From Phenylobacterium sp. SCN 70-31 (GTDB lineage Bacteria; Pseudomonadota; Alphaproteobacteria; Caulobacterales; Caulobacteraceae): DNA of 64,000 bases. Under the pieces are notes generated by a model. That model was not told where the DNA came from and did not search any database. It saw nothing but the letters and a program-made list of their open reading frames with translations. This document shows, one piece after another, positions 34,652-43,770 of the stretch. The DNA is taken from the NCBI RefSeq assembly GCF_001724605.1, contig NZ_MEEX01000001.1:1-64000 (forward strand), given 5' to 3'. Positions within the stretch are counted from its first letter, which is position 1. Each line of letters opens with the position of its first letter. A program made the position numbers and the translations under genes.

Positions 34652-35610
34652 CGGAATGGATCACCCAGGCCCTGGCCGCCGCCCGGCGCGGGGACGCGCT
34701 GGCGATGGTCTCCATCGTGGGCGTCCAGGGATCGACCCCGCGTGAGCCGGGCGCGCGAATGCTGGTGTGGCCCGACCGGTTCACGGGCACCATCGGCGGC
34801 GGGTCGCTGGAGCGCCAGGGGCTGGACCAGGCCCGGCGGCTGCTGGCGCAGGCGGCGCGGCGGCACGCCTTGCAGGACTATCCCCTGGGCCCCCTGCTGG
34901 GCCAGTGCTGCGGTGGCCACGTCCGCCTGCTGGTGGAGCGGATCGATGACGAGAGCCTGCCCTGGCTGGAGGCCGCGGCCGGCCGGACGGCGCCGTTCGC
35001 CCTGGCCGCCCGGTTCGAGGACGGCGCCCTGCGCCGCGCCGTCGAGGCTGTCGGGGCGCCTTCGGACGGCCCGCGCACGCCGCTGGCCGAGGTGCGCAGC
35101 ATGAGCGAAACGATCCGTCCCGCCGTGCCCCGGCTGGCGATCTTCGGCGCCGGCCATGTCGGCCAGGCGGTGGCCCGCGCGTTCGCCCCCCTGCCCTTCC
35201 ATCTCGACTGGCTGGCCAGCCGCGAGGACCTGCGCCCCGAGGCGGGCGGCACGCGGGCGGAGATCCTGTCCGAGGACGAGCTGGAAGACGCCGCGCTGAC
35301 GGCGCCGGCCGGGACGCTGTTCGCGATCTTCACCCACAGCCACGACCTGGACTATCGCCTGACCCGGGCGATCCTGGGCCGCGGGGACTTCGCCTACCTG
35401 GGCCTCATCGGGTCGGCCACGAAGCGGGTCCGGTTCGAGCGGCGCCTGCGCGCCGACGGCTTCGGGGACGCCGACCTCGCGCGGCTGGCCTGCCCGCTGG
35501 GCGCGCCGCAACTGAAGAGCAAGGCGCCGGCCGTGATCGCCGTGGCCCTGGCCGCCCAGCTTCTCCAGATCGTCCAGGACGATGGCCTCGCTCAGGATGA
35601 TGGCGGATGA
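34648..35610 (+). CDS. xdhC: Xanthine dehydrogenase accessory protein XdhC
   Basis: This 320-residue chaperone inserts the sulfurated molybdenum cofactor into XdhB. The N-terminal domain has GVQGSTPREPGARMLV and the cofactor-binding LLGQCCGGHVRLLVE. The C-terminal Rossmann domain has LAIFGAGHVGQAVARAF and YLGLIGSATKRVRF. It overlaps xdhB and puuD by 4 bases each, so the four genes xdhA-xdhB-xdhC-puuD are coupled. Confidence 0.95.
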   Translation: MTEWITQALAAARRGDALAMVSIVGVQGSTPREPGARMLVWPDRFTGTIGGGSLERQGLDQARRLLAQAARRHALQDYPLGPLLGQCCGGHVRLLVERIDDESLPWLEAAAGRTAPFALAARFEDGALRRAVEAVGAPSDGPRTPLAEVRSMSETIRPAVPRLAIFGAGHVGQAVARAFAPLPFHLDWLASREDLRPEAGGTRAEILSEDELEDAALTAPAGTLFAIFTHSHDLDYRLTRAILGRGDFAYLGLIGSATKRVRFERRLRADGFGDADLARLACPLGAPQLKSKAPAVIAVALAAQLLQIVQDDGLAQDDGG

Positions 35611-36800
35611 TGGCGGAACTCCAGGCCTGGGCGAACCTCGCGCTGCGCTGGCTGCATGTCGTGGCCGGCATCGCCTGGATCGGATCTTCCTTCTACTTCA
35701 TGTGGTTGGACAGCCATCTGAAGGCGCCGAAGGTTTCCCGCGGGGACGGCGTGGCCGGCGAGCTGTGGAGCGTCCACTCGGGCGGCTTCTACCACCAGAC
35801 GAAGTTCATGGTCGCGCCGGCCGACATGCCCGAGGAGCTGCACTGGTTCAAATGGGAGGCCTACACGACGTGGATGTCGGGCTTCCTGCTGCTGGCCCTG
35901 ATCTTCTACGTGGGCGCCGACCTCAACCTGATCGACCGCACCCGGGCCGACCTGGCGACCTGGCAGGCCATCGCCCTGGGCCTGGGCAGCCTTGTGACGG
36001 GCTGGCTGGTCTACGACGGCCTCTGCCGCTCGCCAGTCGGCCGGAACCTGAAGCTGTTCTCGGCGGTGTGGTTCGGCCTGCTGACCGCCGCCGGCTACGG
36101 GCTGACGCGCGTGTTCTCGGATATGGGCGCCTTCATGCACGTGGGCGCGATCATCGGGACGGTGATGGCGGCCAACGTCTTCATGATCATCATCCCGAAC
36201 CAGCGGAAGGTGGTGGCCCAGGTGTTGGCGGGCCAGGCGCCCGACCCGAAGTACGGCAAGCAGGCCAAGCAGCGCAGCGTCCACAACAACTACATGACCC
36301 TGCCGGTGCTGTTCATCATGATCAGCAACCACTACCCGATGATCCACGCCGCGCCCCTGAACTGGCTTTGGCTGGCGGGCCTGGGGATCGTGGGCTGGAC
36401 GATCCGGCACTTCTTCAACCTGAAGAACGCGGGCCGGTTCGAGCCGCAGGTGCTGGCCGCCGGCGCGCTGGCGTTCGTCACCGTCGCCGTCCTGAACGCC
36501 AGCGCGCGGCCCAAGCCGCCGACAACCGACGTGGTCCCCGACTTCGCCACCGTGCGGACCATCGTGGACCGGCACTGCATCGCCTGCCACGCCGCGCATC
36601 CCACGCATCGCGGCGTGCCGGTCGCCCCCAACGGCGCGGCCTTCGACACCGACGAGGGCCTGGCGAAGCACGCCGAGCGCATCTACGCCCGGGCGGTGGC
36701 GACGAAATCCATGCCCCAGGGGAACGAGACCGGCATGACCGACGACGAGCGGGCGCAGCTCGGCGCCTGGATCAAGGCCGGCGCGAGGGTGGGCGGATGA
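35607..36800 (+). CDS. puuD: Membrane-bound urate oxidase PuuD with fused cytochrome c domain
   Basis: This 397-residue inner-membrane urate hydroxylase converts urate to 5-hydroxyisourate. About eight transmembrane helices occupy residues 10-310, with FYHQTKFMVAPADMPEELHW in an early loop and MTLPVLFIMISNHYP later. The C-terminal periplasmic domain carries one c-type heme site, CIACH (Cys324, Cys327, His328), so electrons probably go to the respiratory chain instead of making hydrogen peroxide. The start ATG at 35607 overlaps the xdhC stop. Confidence 0.95.
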   Translation: MMAELQAWANLALRWLHVVAGIAWIGSSFYFMWLDSHLKAPKVSRGDGVAGELWSVHSGGFYHQTKFMVAPADMPEELHWFKWEAYTTWMSGFLLLALIFYVGADLNLIDRTRADLATWQAIALGLGSLVTGWLVYDGLCRSPVGRNLKLFSAVWFGLLTAAGYGLTRVFSDMGAFMHVGAIIGTVMAANVFMIIIPNQRKVVAQVLAGQAPDPKYGKQAKQRSVHNNYMTLPVLFIMISNHYPMIHAAPLNWLWLAGLGIVGWTIRHFFNLKNAGRFEPQVLAAGALAFVTVAVLNASARPKPPTTDVVPDFATVRTIVDRHCIACHAAHPTHRGVPVAPNGAAFDTDEGLAKHAERIYARAVATKSMPQGNETGMTDDERAQLGAWIKAGARVGG

Positions 36801-36823
36801 GCGATCGCCGCGCGGGAGACCCG

Positions 36824-36957
36824 CGCCCCCTCCACCGCGTTCCGCGGTCCCCCTCCCCCGAAGTGTTCCCTTCGGGGGAGGATCTTGGCGTCTCCAGGTC
36901 CTCCCCTGCGAAGCGGGGGAGGTGGATCGGCCTGCAAGGCCGAGACGGAGGGGGTGT
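36824..36957. repeat. Composite hairpin repeat between puuD and allA
   Basis: This segment begins CGCCCCCTCCACCGCG as in the ureA-ureB repeats and contains CCTCCCCCGAA/TTCGGGGGAGG (a perfect 11-bp stem), CCTCCCCTGC/GCGGGGGAGG and GGCCTGCAAGGCC. It ends GACGGAGGGGGTG, complementary to its own beginning. It fills most of the 210-base gap between puuD and allA, where no gene was found. It could attenuate or stabilise the operon transcript. Confidence 0.8.
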
Positions 36958-37010
36958 GAGACCGCCCTATCAGCGTATCCGCAACGATCGCGACGCCACG
37001 ACAGGTCCCG

Positions 37011-37499
37011 ATGCGTAGCCTTGTACCCGAACCCCTGACCGCCGACGCCTTCGCGCCGTTCGGCGACGTGATCGAGGCCGGGCCGCAGGCCGAGGCGATC
37101 CCGATCAACGCCGGCTGGGCGACGCGGTTCGACGCCCTGTCGCACGTGGCCGTCGGCGACGGTCACGCGATCATCAGCCTCTTCCGCGCGCGACCGCTGG
37201 AGCCGCTGGTGCTGAAGGTGTTCGAGCGCCATCCGCTGGGCAGCCAGGCCTTCGCGCCCCTGAGCGGCCGGCCCTTCCTGGTCGCGGTGGCGCCACCCGG
37301 CGACTTCGACCCGGCTGCGGTGCGCGTGTTCCGGGCGCAGGCGAGCCAGGGCGTGAACTATGCCCGCGGGACCTGGCATCATTTCCTGCTGGCGCTTGAG
37401 GCCGAGAGCGACTTCCTGGTGGTGGACCGCGAGGGGCCCGGCGACAATCTGGACGAGGTGGCGCTGGCGCCCGCCGACTGGATCGCCGTTCGACCATGA
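37011..37499 (+). CDS. allA: Ureidoglycolate lyase
   Basis: This 162-residue cupin-fold enzyme splits ureidoglycolate into glyoxylate and urea, the last carbon-releasing step of allantoin breakdown. It shows LTADAFAPFGDVIEAG, HPLGSQAFAPLSGRPFLVAV and ARGTWHHFLLAL with the active-site histidines. The start ATG at 37011 comes after the composite repeat. It overlaps guaD by 4 bases (ATGA). Confidence 0.93.
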   Translation: MRSLVPEPLTADAFAPFGDVIEAGPQAEAIPINAGWATRFDALSHVAVGDGHAIISLFRARPLEPLVLKVFERHPLGSQAFAPLSGRPFLVAVAPPGDFDPAAVRVFRAQASQGVNYARGTWHHFLLALEAESDFLVVDREGPGDNLDEVALAPADWIAVRP

Positions 37500-38797
37500 C
37501 CCGCCGCGCCTACCGCGCCGCCGTCCTGCATGTGCGGGACGATCCGTCCCGGGCGCCGGAGGCCGTCGCCTGGCATCCCGACGGTCTGCTGGTGGTGGAG
37601 GACGGCCACGTGGCGGCGTGCGGCGACCACGCCGAGATCGCGCCCGGCCTGGGCGCCGACGTCACGGTGGAGGCCCTGCCCGGCCGGCTGATCTGTCCCG
37701 GCTTCGTGGACGCCCATGTCCACTTCCCGCAGGTGGACGTGATCGGCGCCTGGGGCGGCCAGCTCCTGGACTGGCTGGAAACCCACACCTTCCCCGCCGA
37801 GGCGGCCTTCGCCGATCCCGCCCATGCGCGGGCGATGGCGCCGCTCTTCCTCGACCAGCTCCTGGCCCACGGCACCACCAGCGCGCTGGCGTTCTGCACC
37901 GTCCATCGCACCTCGGCCGACGCGCTCTTCGCCGCCGCGCTGGACCGCAACATGCGCCTGATCGCCGGCAAGGTGCTGATGGACCGCAACGCGCCCGCCG
38001 GCCTGCTCGACACCCCGGAGACGGGTCGCGCCGACACCGAGGGGCTGATCCGGGAATGGCGGGGGCGCGGCCGGCTGGGCTATGCGGTGACGCCCCGCTT
38101 CGCCGTGACCTCCTCGGCCGCGCAGCTCGCCGCGGCGGGCGATCTGGTGGCGGCCCATCCCGACGTGCTGCTGCACACCCACATGTCCGAGAACCGGGCC
38201 GAGGTCGCGGAGGTGGCCCGCGCGTTCCCGGAGGCCGCCGACTATCTGGACGTCTACGACCGCTTCGGGCTGGTGGGGCCGCGCTCGGTGTTCGCCCATT
38301 GCGTCCACGGCGGGGACCGCGCGCTGCGGCGGATGGCCGAGGCCGGATCGGCCGTCGCCTTCTGCCCCTCGTCGAACCTGATGCTGGGCAGCGGCCTGTT
38401 CCCGCTGAAGCGGGCCTGCGGCTGCGGCGTGCGCACGGCGCTGGCCACCGACGTGGGCGGCGGGGCGACCTTCTCGATGCTGTCCACCATCGGCGAGGCC
38501 TATCGCACCGGCCAGCTCCAGGGCGAGACCCTGGACCCGCTGCACGGATTCTACCTCGCCACCCTGGCGGGCGCGCGGGCGCTGCGCATCGACCATCGGG
38601 TTGGCGACTTCGAGCCCGGCAAGGAGGCCGACTTCGTGGTGCTGGACCTGGCCGCCACGCCGCTTCTGGCCCGGCGCACGGCGGCGGCGCGGACGGCGGG
38701 CGAACTGCTGTTCCTGCTGGCGATCCTGGCCGACCAGCGGGCGATCGAGCGCACCTGCCTGATGGGGAAGACGGCCTACGCCCGCGGCGGCCACTGA
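37496..38797 (+). CDS. guaD: Guanine deaminase
   Basis: This 433-residue zinc amidohydrolase deaminates guanine to xanthine. Metal and substrate residues appear in GFVDAHVHFPQVDVIG, LLHTHMSENRAEV, VFAHCVHGGDRAL and ALATDVGGGATFSML. The length is normal for GuaD. It feeds guanine into the XdhABC route encoded just upstream. Start ATG 37496 overlapping allA. Confidence 0.95.
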   Translation: MTRRAYRAAVLHVRDDPSRAPEAVAWHPDGLLVVEDGHVAACGDHAEIAPGLGADVTVEALPGRLICPGFVDAHVHFPQVDVIGAWGGQLLDWLETHTFPAEAAFADPAHARAMAPLFLDQLLAHGTTSALAFCTVHRTSADALFAAALDRNMRLIAGKVLMDRNAPAGLLDTPETGRADTEGLIREWRGRGRLGYAVTPRFAVTSSAAQLAAAGDLVAAHPDVLLHTHMSENRAEVAEVARAFPEAADYLDVYDRFGLVGPRSVFAHCVHGGDRALRRMAEAGSAVAFCPSSNLMLGSGLFPLKRACGCGVRTALATDVGGGATFSMLSTIGEAYRTGQLQGETLDPLHGFYLATLAGARALRIDHRVGDFEPGKEADFVVLDLAATPLLARRTAAARTAGELLFLLAILADQRAIERTCLMGKTAYARGGH

Positions 38798-38855
38798 ACG
38801 CTTGCGCGGCGCGGCGCGCCACGGACTATGAGGAAGCTGTACTCGGGGGAGTCGC

Positions 38856-39881
38856 GTGGTCCGTCTGTTCCTTCTTATCGCCGCCCTGGTCGCGGCCCCG
38901 CTCGCCGCCGCCGCGAAGCCCATCGAGGTGAAGGTGGTGGTCCTGACCATGTTCGAGGTCGGGCAGCCCACCGGCGACGTGGCCGGCGAGTTCCAGCTCT
39001 GGGCCGAGCGCTATCCGTTCCGCACCGAGATGACCGTCCCCGGGATCGAGAAGCCCCTTCGCGTCTCGGACGACGGGGTGGTGCTGATGCTGGCCGGGAT
39101 GAACGCCCGCGTGCGGCAGAGCATCACGGCGCTGGCCCTGGACCCGCGGTTCGACACCCGGCGCGCCTATTGGCTGGTGGCCGGGATCGCGGGCGTCGAT
39201 CCCGAGGCCGGATCGATCGGCAGCGCCGCCTGGGCCCGCTATGTGGTCGACGCCGACGCCGCCCACGAGATGGACGACCGGGAGATCCCGAAGGACTGGC
39301 CCTGGGGGATCTATTCGCTCCGCACCCGCAAGCCCGGGGTGAAGGGGTCCACGGACGGGGCGACCGGCATGGTCTGGCCGCTGGACATGGGACTGGTGAG
39401 CTGGGCCTACGGCCTGACGGCGGGGACCGAGCTGCCCGACAACGACCGCCTGCGGGCCGCGCGCGCGGGCTATGCGGCGGTGACCGGGACGCTGCCCCCG
39501 AAGGTGTTCCTGGGCGAGTCCCTGGGCACCGCCCGGTTCTGGCATGGCGAGGCGCGCAACCGCTGGGCGCGCGACTGGGTGCGGATGTGGACCGACGACG
39601 CCGGCGTCTTCGCCATGAGCAACTGCGAGGACCATCAGGTGATGGACGCGCTCGTCCTGCTGGCCCCCAGCGGCCGGGTCGATCCGCGCCGCGTGCTGGT
39701 CCTGCGCACGGCCAGCAACTTCACCCACGCCCGGCCGGGGGCCGATCCCGTGTTCGCCTTCGCCCCCGGCGGGCTGGAGGCCGGGGTGGAGGCCGCGTAC
39801 CGGGTGGGCTCGCCGGTCGTCCGGGCGCTGGTGGACGGCTGGCCGACCTATGCGCGGCGCCTGCCGGGCGCGCCGCGATGA
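38856..39881 (+). CDS. NUP-family purine nucleoside protein, exported
   Basis: This 341-residue protein belongs to the purine nucleoside permease (NUP) family, first named from a Candida transporter but lacking multiple membrane helices. It has a signal peptide (LLIAALVAAPLAAAAKP) and a phosphorylase-like fold with EVKVVVLTMFEVG, AYWLVAGIAGVDPEAGSIG and FAMSNCEDHQVMDAL. The mature protein is therefore probably periplasmic and may bind or cleave purine nucleosides rather than transport them itself. The GTG start at 38856 has GGGGGAG upstream. It is coupled to the NCS2 permease gene by a 4-base overlap, suggesting a hand-off of released base to the permease. Role inferred. Confidence 0.85.
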   Translation: MVRLFLLIAALVAAPLAAAAKPIEVKVVVLTMFEVGQPTGDVAGEFQLWAERYPFRTEMTVPGIEKPLRVSDDGVVLMLAGMNARVRQSITALALDPRFDTRRAYWLVAGIAGVDPEAGSIGSAAWARYVVDADAAHEMDDREIPKDWPWGIYSLRTRKPGVKGSTDGATGMVWPLDMGLVSWAYGLTAGTELPDNDRLRAARAGYAAVTGTLPPKVFLGESLGTARFWHGEARNRWARDWVRMWTDDAGVFAMSNCEDHQVMDALVLLAPSGRVDPRRVLVLRTASNFTHARPGADPVFAFAPGGLEAGVEAAYRVGSPVVRALVDGWPTYARRLPGAPR

Positions 39882-41206
39882 GCCTGCTGGACCGCACGTT
39901 CCAGCTCAGCGCCCGCGGGACCAGCGTCCGGACCGAGGTGCTGGCCGGCGCCACCACCTTCCTGACCATGGCCTACATCGTGCTGGTGAACCCGGCCATC
40001 CTGTCCACCACCGGCATGCCGATGGCCGGCGTGGCGGCGGCGACCTGTCTGGCGGCGGCCATCGGGTGCCTGCTGATGGGCTTCCTGGCCAACTACCCCA
40101 TCGCGCTCGCGCCCGGCATGGGCCTGAACGCCTATTTCGCCTTCACCGTGGTCCAGGGGATGGGCGTGCCGTGGCAGACGGCGCTGGGCCTCGTCTTCAT
40201 CTCGGGCGTGCTGTTCGTGATCCTGACGGTGGCGGGCGTGCGCCAGCTCATCGTCAATGCGATACCGAGGGCGCTGTTCTCGGCCATCGCGGCGGGCATC
40301 GGCCTGTTCATCGCCTTCATCGGCCTGCGCGGCGCAGGTATCGTGGTGGACAATCCGGCCACCCTCGTGGGCCTGGGCGAGATCCGCGAGCCCACGGTGC
40401 TGCTCGCGCTGCTGGGCCTGGCGATCCTGGGCGCGCTCATGGCGCTGAAGGTGAAGGGCGCGATCCTGATCGGGATCGTGGCGACGGCGGCGCTGGGGTG
40501 GGTCCTCGGCCTGGCCGAATGGAAGCCCCAGCCCTACAGCCTGGACGAGATGACGGCGACCGCCTTCGCCCTCGACATCCCCGCCGCGCTGGGCATCGGC
40601 GGCGGCGGGCTGACCCTGGCGCTCATCGAGATCCTGTTCGTCTTCCTGTTCGTCGACCTGTTCGACAACGTCGGCACCCTGGTGGCCGTCTCGAAGAAGG
40701 CCGGGCTGATGCGCCCTGACGGCACGATCCCGCGGCTCAACCGCATCCTGTTCGCCGACGCCGGCGCCACCATCGCCGGCTCGCTGGCCGGCACCTCCAC
40801 CGTGGTGAGCTACATCGAGAGCGCCTCGGGCGTCTCGGCGGGCGGCCGCACGGGCCTGACGGCGGTGGTCACCGGCCTGCTGTTCCTGGCGGTGCTGTTC
40901 GTGGCGCCCTGGGCCCAGGCGATCCCGGCCGCGGCCACGGCGCCGGCGCTGATCCTGGTGGGCGGGATGATGATGGCGCCGCTGACCGAGATCGACTGGG
41001 ACGACCCCGTCGTGGCCATCCCCGCGTTCCTGACCCTGATCAGCATCCCGCTGACCTTCTCCATCGCCAACGGCCTGGCCTTCGGCGTGGTGGCCTATGC
41101 GGTCCTGAAGGTGGCGACCCGGCGGGTGGACAAGGCGGACTGGCTGCTGTTCGGCCTGGCCGCCCTGTTCATCGTGCGCTTCGCCTACATGGCGGCGGAA
41201 GGCTAG
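39878..41206 (+). CDS. NCS2-family purine base permease (AzgA/GhxP type)
   Basis: This 442-residue transporter probably imports hypoxanthine, guanine or adenine with protons. It has about 13-14 hydrophobic helices with the AzgA-type motifs ATTFLTMAYIVLVNPAIL, LAPGMGLNAYFAFT, FVFLFVDLFDNVGTL and AGTSTVVSYIESASGVSAGG. The start ATG overlaps the NUP gene stop. The 3' end overlaps the adenosine deaminase gene on the other strand by 4 bases. Confidence 0.93.
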   Translation: MSLLDRTFQLSARGTSVRTEVLAGATTFLTMAYIVLVNPAILSTTGMPMAGVAAATCLAAAIGCLLMGFLANYPIALAPGMGLNAYFAFTVVQGMGVPWQTALGLVFISGVLFVILTVAGVRQLIVNAIPRALFSAIAAGIGLFIAFIGLRGAGIVVDNPATLVGLGEIREPTVLLALLGLAILGALMALKVKGAILIGIVATAALGWVLGLAEWKPQPYSLDEMTATAFALDIPAALGIGGGGLTLALIEILFVFLFVDLFDNVGTLVAVSKKAGLMRPDGTIPRLNRILFADAGATIAGSLAGTSTVVSYIESASGVSAGGRTGLTAVVTGLLFLAVLFVAPWAQAIPAAATAPALILVGGMMMAPLTEIDWDDPVVAIPAFLTLISIPLTFSIANGLAFGVVAYAVLKVATRRVDKADWLLFGLAALFIVRFAYMAAEG

Positions 41207-42678
41207 AACGCCGCCTCGAACGCCTTGAGCAGGCGTTCGTGACGCCATTGTTCGCGGGCCTTCTCGCTGCCTGCGAGAAAGTCGGCGCAGGCGCCCCTGG
41301 GCGTCTCGGCGCCGATCTGGCGGGCGCAGGCGCGAGCCGGCTTGCGGTAGACGTTCGGGTCGCTCCAGAGTCCCTCGCCCGGCAGGAAGCCGAAGGCGAT
41401 GGCGTTGCGCGCGGCGGTCTTGAGGTCGGCGTAGGTCGCGCCGTTGCGGACAGCCAGGGCGTAGTCCCCGGACAATTCATGACGCGTGATGCCGGAGTCG
41501 TCGGTCGAAAGCGCCACCGGCACGCCCATCTTGCGAAACCAGGCGTAGGGATGATCCTCGGGCGCGATCTCGAGGATCGTGGCGTTCGAGACCATGTTCA
41601 CCTCGATCAGCACGCCGCGGGCGGCCATGTCGCGGGCTGTGGCGACGGCGCCGGTCTCGTGCGGCAGGGCCACGCCGTGGCCGATGCGCCGGGCGCCGGC
41701 GGTGCGGACGGCCTCGCCGACGTGGCGGGCGAAGGGCTCGGGCGCCACCAGCTTCAGCGTCAGCTCGCCGGCGTGAAGGGCGGCGGGAACCTTGCGGCCC
41801 TGGTCGGTCAGTTCGGCCACGATCCGCATGTGGGTGTCGTAGTGGGCCACGGCGTCGGGGCTGTCCTCGGGCGCCACCAGTTGCAGGCCCACCCAGCGCG
41901 GGTCGGCCGCGATGGTCGCCACGCCGAGCTGAATCTGGGCCATCGTCTGTTCGGGCGGCCCCTGGCGCATGGCCTGGAACAGGAAGCGTACGGTCACCTC
42001 GCAGCCCCGCTTCGGCTGCGGCGTGTCGCACCGCATCACCTCCCGCGCGCGACGCAGCATGGCGTCGGTGTCGGCGATGGCGGCCGGGACCAGCGTCTCC
42101 AGCCCGGCCTCGCTCAGCGCGGCGCGGGTCGCGGCCACGTCGCCCCGCCAGCCCACGCGGGCGCCCAGGGCGCGCGAGGCGATGAACTGCGGCGTCACCA
42201 TCAGCTCGGCGTAGAAGGTGTTCTGGCGCGCCAGGCCTTCCAGGGTCTCGGCCAGGGCGTCCCCCTGGCGCTTGGGCAGCACCGCGCGGCGCGCGAAGGC
42301 GGTGAAGAACTGGTCGTGGCCCGACCGACCGCGGAAGCCCGGCTGGCGGGTCGAGAGACTGTCGAGCAGCGCCGAGCGCAGCGCCTCGTCGGCCTTGACC
42401 TGGGCGGCGGGCCGCAGGTTTTCGCCTCCGCAGGCCAGGCGGATGGCCAGTTCGGCCACGTCGATGCAGAGGCCATCCTCCACGGCCCAGTCCAGCAGGA
42501 GTTCGCCCGGCGTGCCGCCGCCCAGGTGGTTGTGCAGTTCGCCGCCCTTCGGAAAGGCCTTGAGGAACACGGCCAGTTCGGCGGCGCCCAGCTTGGAAAG
42601 ATCGGGCGGAGCGGCGGCCGCCGGCGTGGCCAGCCCCAGCCCGACAGCCACGGCGAAGGTCGCGAGGAATCGTCTCAT
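41203..42678 (-). CDS. Exported adenosine deaminase (ADGF/ADA2-like)
   Basis: This 491-residue enzyme deaminates adenosine to inosine. Unlike cytoplasmic Add (about 330 residues) it has a signal peptide (ATFAVAVGLGLATPAAAAPP) and an extended N-terminal region, as in the secreted ADGF/ADA2 branch. Zinc and catalytic residues appear in GGELHNHLGGG, AALHAGELTL, RIGHGVALPHE and ALSTDDSGITRHEL. It would act in the periplasm next to the NUP protein, generating inosine for cleavage and uptake. It is transcribed convergently to the permease gene. Confidence 0.92.
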   Translation of the reverse strand: MRRFLATFAVAVGLGLATPAAAAPPDLSKLGAAELAVFLKAFPKGGELHNHLGGGTPGELLLDWAVEDGLCIDVAELAIRLACGGENLRPAAQVKADEALRSALLDSLSTRQPGFRGRSGHDQFFTAFARRAVLPKRQGDALAETLEGLARQNTFYAELMVTPQFIASRALGARVGWRGDVAATRAALSEAGLETLVPAAIADTDAMLRRAREVMRCDTPQPKRGCEVTVRFLFQAMRQGPPEQTMAQIQLGVATIAADPRWVGLQLVAPEDSPDAVAHYDTHMRIVAELTDQGRKVPAALHAGELTLKLVAPEPFARHVGEAVRTAGARRIGHGVALPHETGAVATARDMAARGVLIEVNMVSNATILEIAPEDHPYAWFRKMGVPVALSTDDSGITRHELSGDYALAVRNGATYADLKTAARNAIAFGFLPGEGLWSDPNVYRKPARACARQIGAETPRGACADFLAGSEKAREQWRHERLLKAFEAAF

Positions 42679-42755
42679 GGCCGCAGACCGCCCGAGCCGG
42701 CGGGCAGGGTCAAGCTTGCGGTGGCGCGGCCTGCGGGATTGGCCTCCAATGCGAC

Positions 42756-43178
42756 ATGGACGCCGCAGACCTGATCGCCCGCCTGGACCTGCAACCCCAT
42801 CCCGAGGGCGGCTGGTATCGCGAGACCTGGCGCGCGGCGGCGACGCTGGCCGACGGGCGGGCGGCGGCGACGGGCATCCTGTTCCTGCTGGAAGCGGGCC
42901 AGCGGTCGCACTGGCACCGGGTGGACGCCGAGGAGATGTGGATCCACCAGGCCGGCGCGCCGCTCCGGCTGCTGACGGCGCAGGGCGCGGCGATCACGGA
43001 GACGCGGCTGGGGACCGGCGCGGGCGAACGTCCGCAGCATCTGGTCCGCGCCCACGAATGGCAGTCCGCCGAGGCCGACCGGGGCTGGAGCCTGGTCGCC
43101 TGCGCGGTCTCGCCCGGCTTCCGCTTCGAAGGCTTCGAGATGGCCCCGCCCGGCTGGACGCCTACCGGAACGGACTGA
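42756..43178 (+). CDS. Cupin-superfamily protein, DUF985
   Basis: This 140-residue cupin has the DUF985 signature LQPHPEGGWYRETWRA at the start, then GILFLLEAGQRSHWHRVDAEE with a His pair, and VACAVSPGFRFEGFEMA. The fold suggests a small metal- or sugar-binding protein, and the substrate is unknown. It begins 77 bases from the divergent adenosine deaminase gene. Its last 17 bases overlap the convergent membrane-protein gene. Confidence 0.9.
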   Translation: MDAADLIARLDLQPHPEGGWYRETWRAAATLADGRAAATGILFLLEAGQRSHWHRVDAEEMWIHQAGAPLRLLTAQGAAITETRLGTGAGERPQHLVRAHEWQSAEADRGWSLVACAVSPGFRFEGFEMAPPGWTPTGTD

Positions 43179-43701
43179 CGACGTAGGGGATCACGAAGAC
43201 GACCAGCGAACCGACCAGGCCGGCCAGGAGGATGCGGTAGGCCCAGCCCAGGTAGCGGTACTTCTTGAACGCCAGCACCCGGCCGTTCTGGTAGATGTCG
43301 TGGGCGAAGGTCTCGAAGGTGGTGCGCTGGTCGCCGGCCGCCTTGAGCAGGCGCTCGACGAACTCGGACTCGGAAAGCTGGGTGAACGAGCCGAAGAACA
43401 GCAGGTTGGCCGGGCCGTCGGGCCGCGGCGGCGCCTTGACCGAGGGCAACACCGCCAGAACCGCCAGGCAGGCCGCCGCGAAGGCCGCGGCCCCCAGGAC
43501 CAGCAGCGGAAGCGGCCGGGCCCCTGTGTTGGCCATGCTGATCGTCACCGTGAAGATGACGAACGACGCCGCCAGCAGCATGTTGGCCTTCTGATCGGCC
43601 ATCTGGCTGAGCTGGTACTGCGTCTGCATGGCGGTCCGCATCAGGTGGATGGAATCCGGCGGGAAACCACCCCGCGGATCGGGCGCCTTGTCCGTGCTCA
43701 T
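43162..43701 (-). CDS. Pycsar-effector-like membrane protein (PycTM/DUF5706 type), without cyclase
   Basis: This 179-residue protein has the layout of the Pycsar effector domain: an N-terminal helix HLMRTAMQTQYQLSQMADQK, two adjacent membrane helices (about residues 40-60 and 66-88), a cytoplasmic helical segment (FVERLLKAAGDQRTTFETFA) and a last membrane helix (about 152-173). In true Pycsar anti-phage systems such proteins sense cyclic CMP or UMP and damage the membrane. Here no uridylate or cytidylate cyclase gene is adjacent: neighbours are DUF985 and nitroreductase genes. It may be a housekeeping relative or an orphan effector. The family call is from motif resemblance. Confidence 0.72.
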   Translation of the reverse strand: MSTDKAPDPRGGFPPDSIHLMRTAMQTQYQLSQMADQKANMLLAASFVIFTVTISMANTGARPLPLLVLGAAAFAAACLAVLAVLPSVKAPPRPDGPANLLFFGSFTQLSESEFVERLLKAAGDQRTTFETFAHDIYQNGRVLAFKKYRYLGWAYRILLAGLVGSLVVFVIPYVVSPFR

Positions 43702-43770
43702 GGTCCCCGCTTCCCCCGCCCGCGTCCCCGCAGGCCTCCCCCGCGCGCCGCCCCCGGCGCCTTGAACCTG

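Noticed and set aside
43162..43701. A full Pycsar anti-phage system
   Set aside because: No cyclase-like gene is adjacent on either side, so only an effector-like protein can be claimed.
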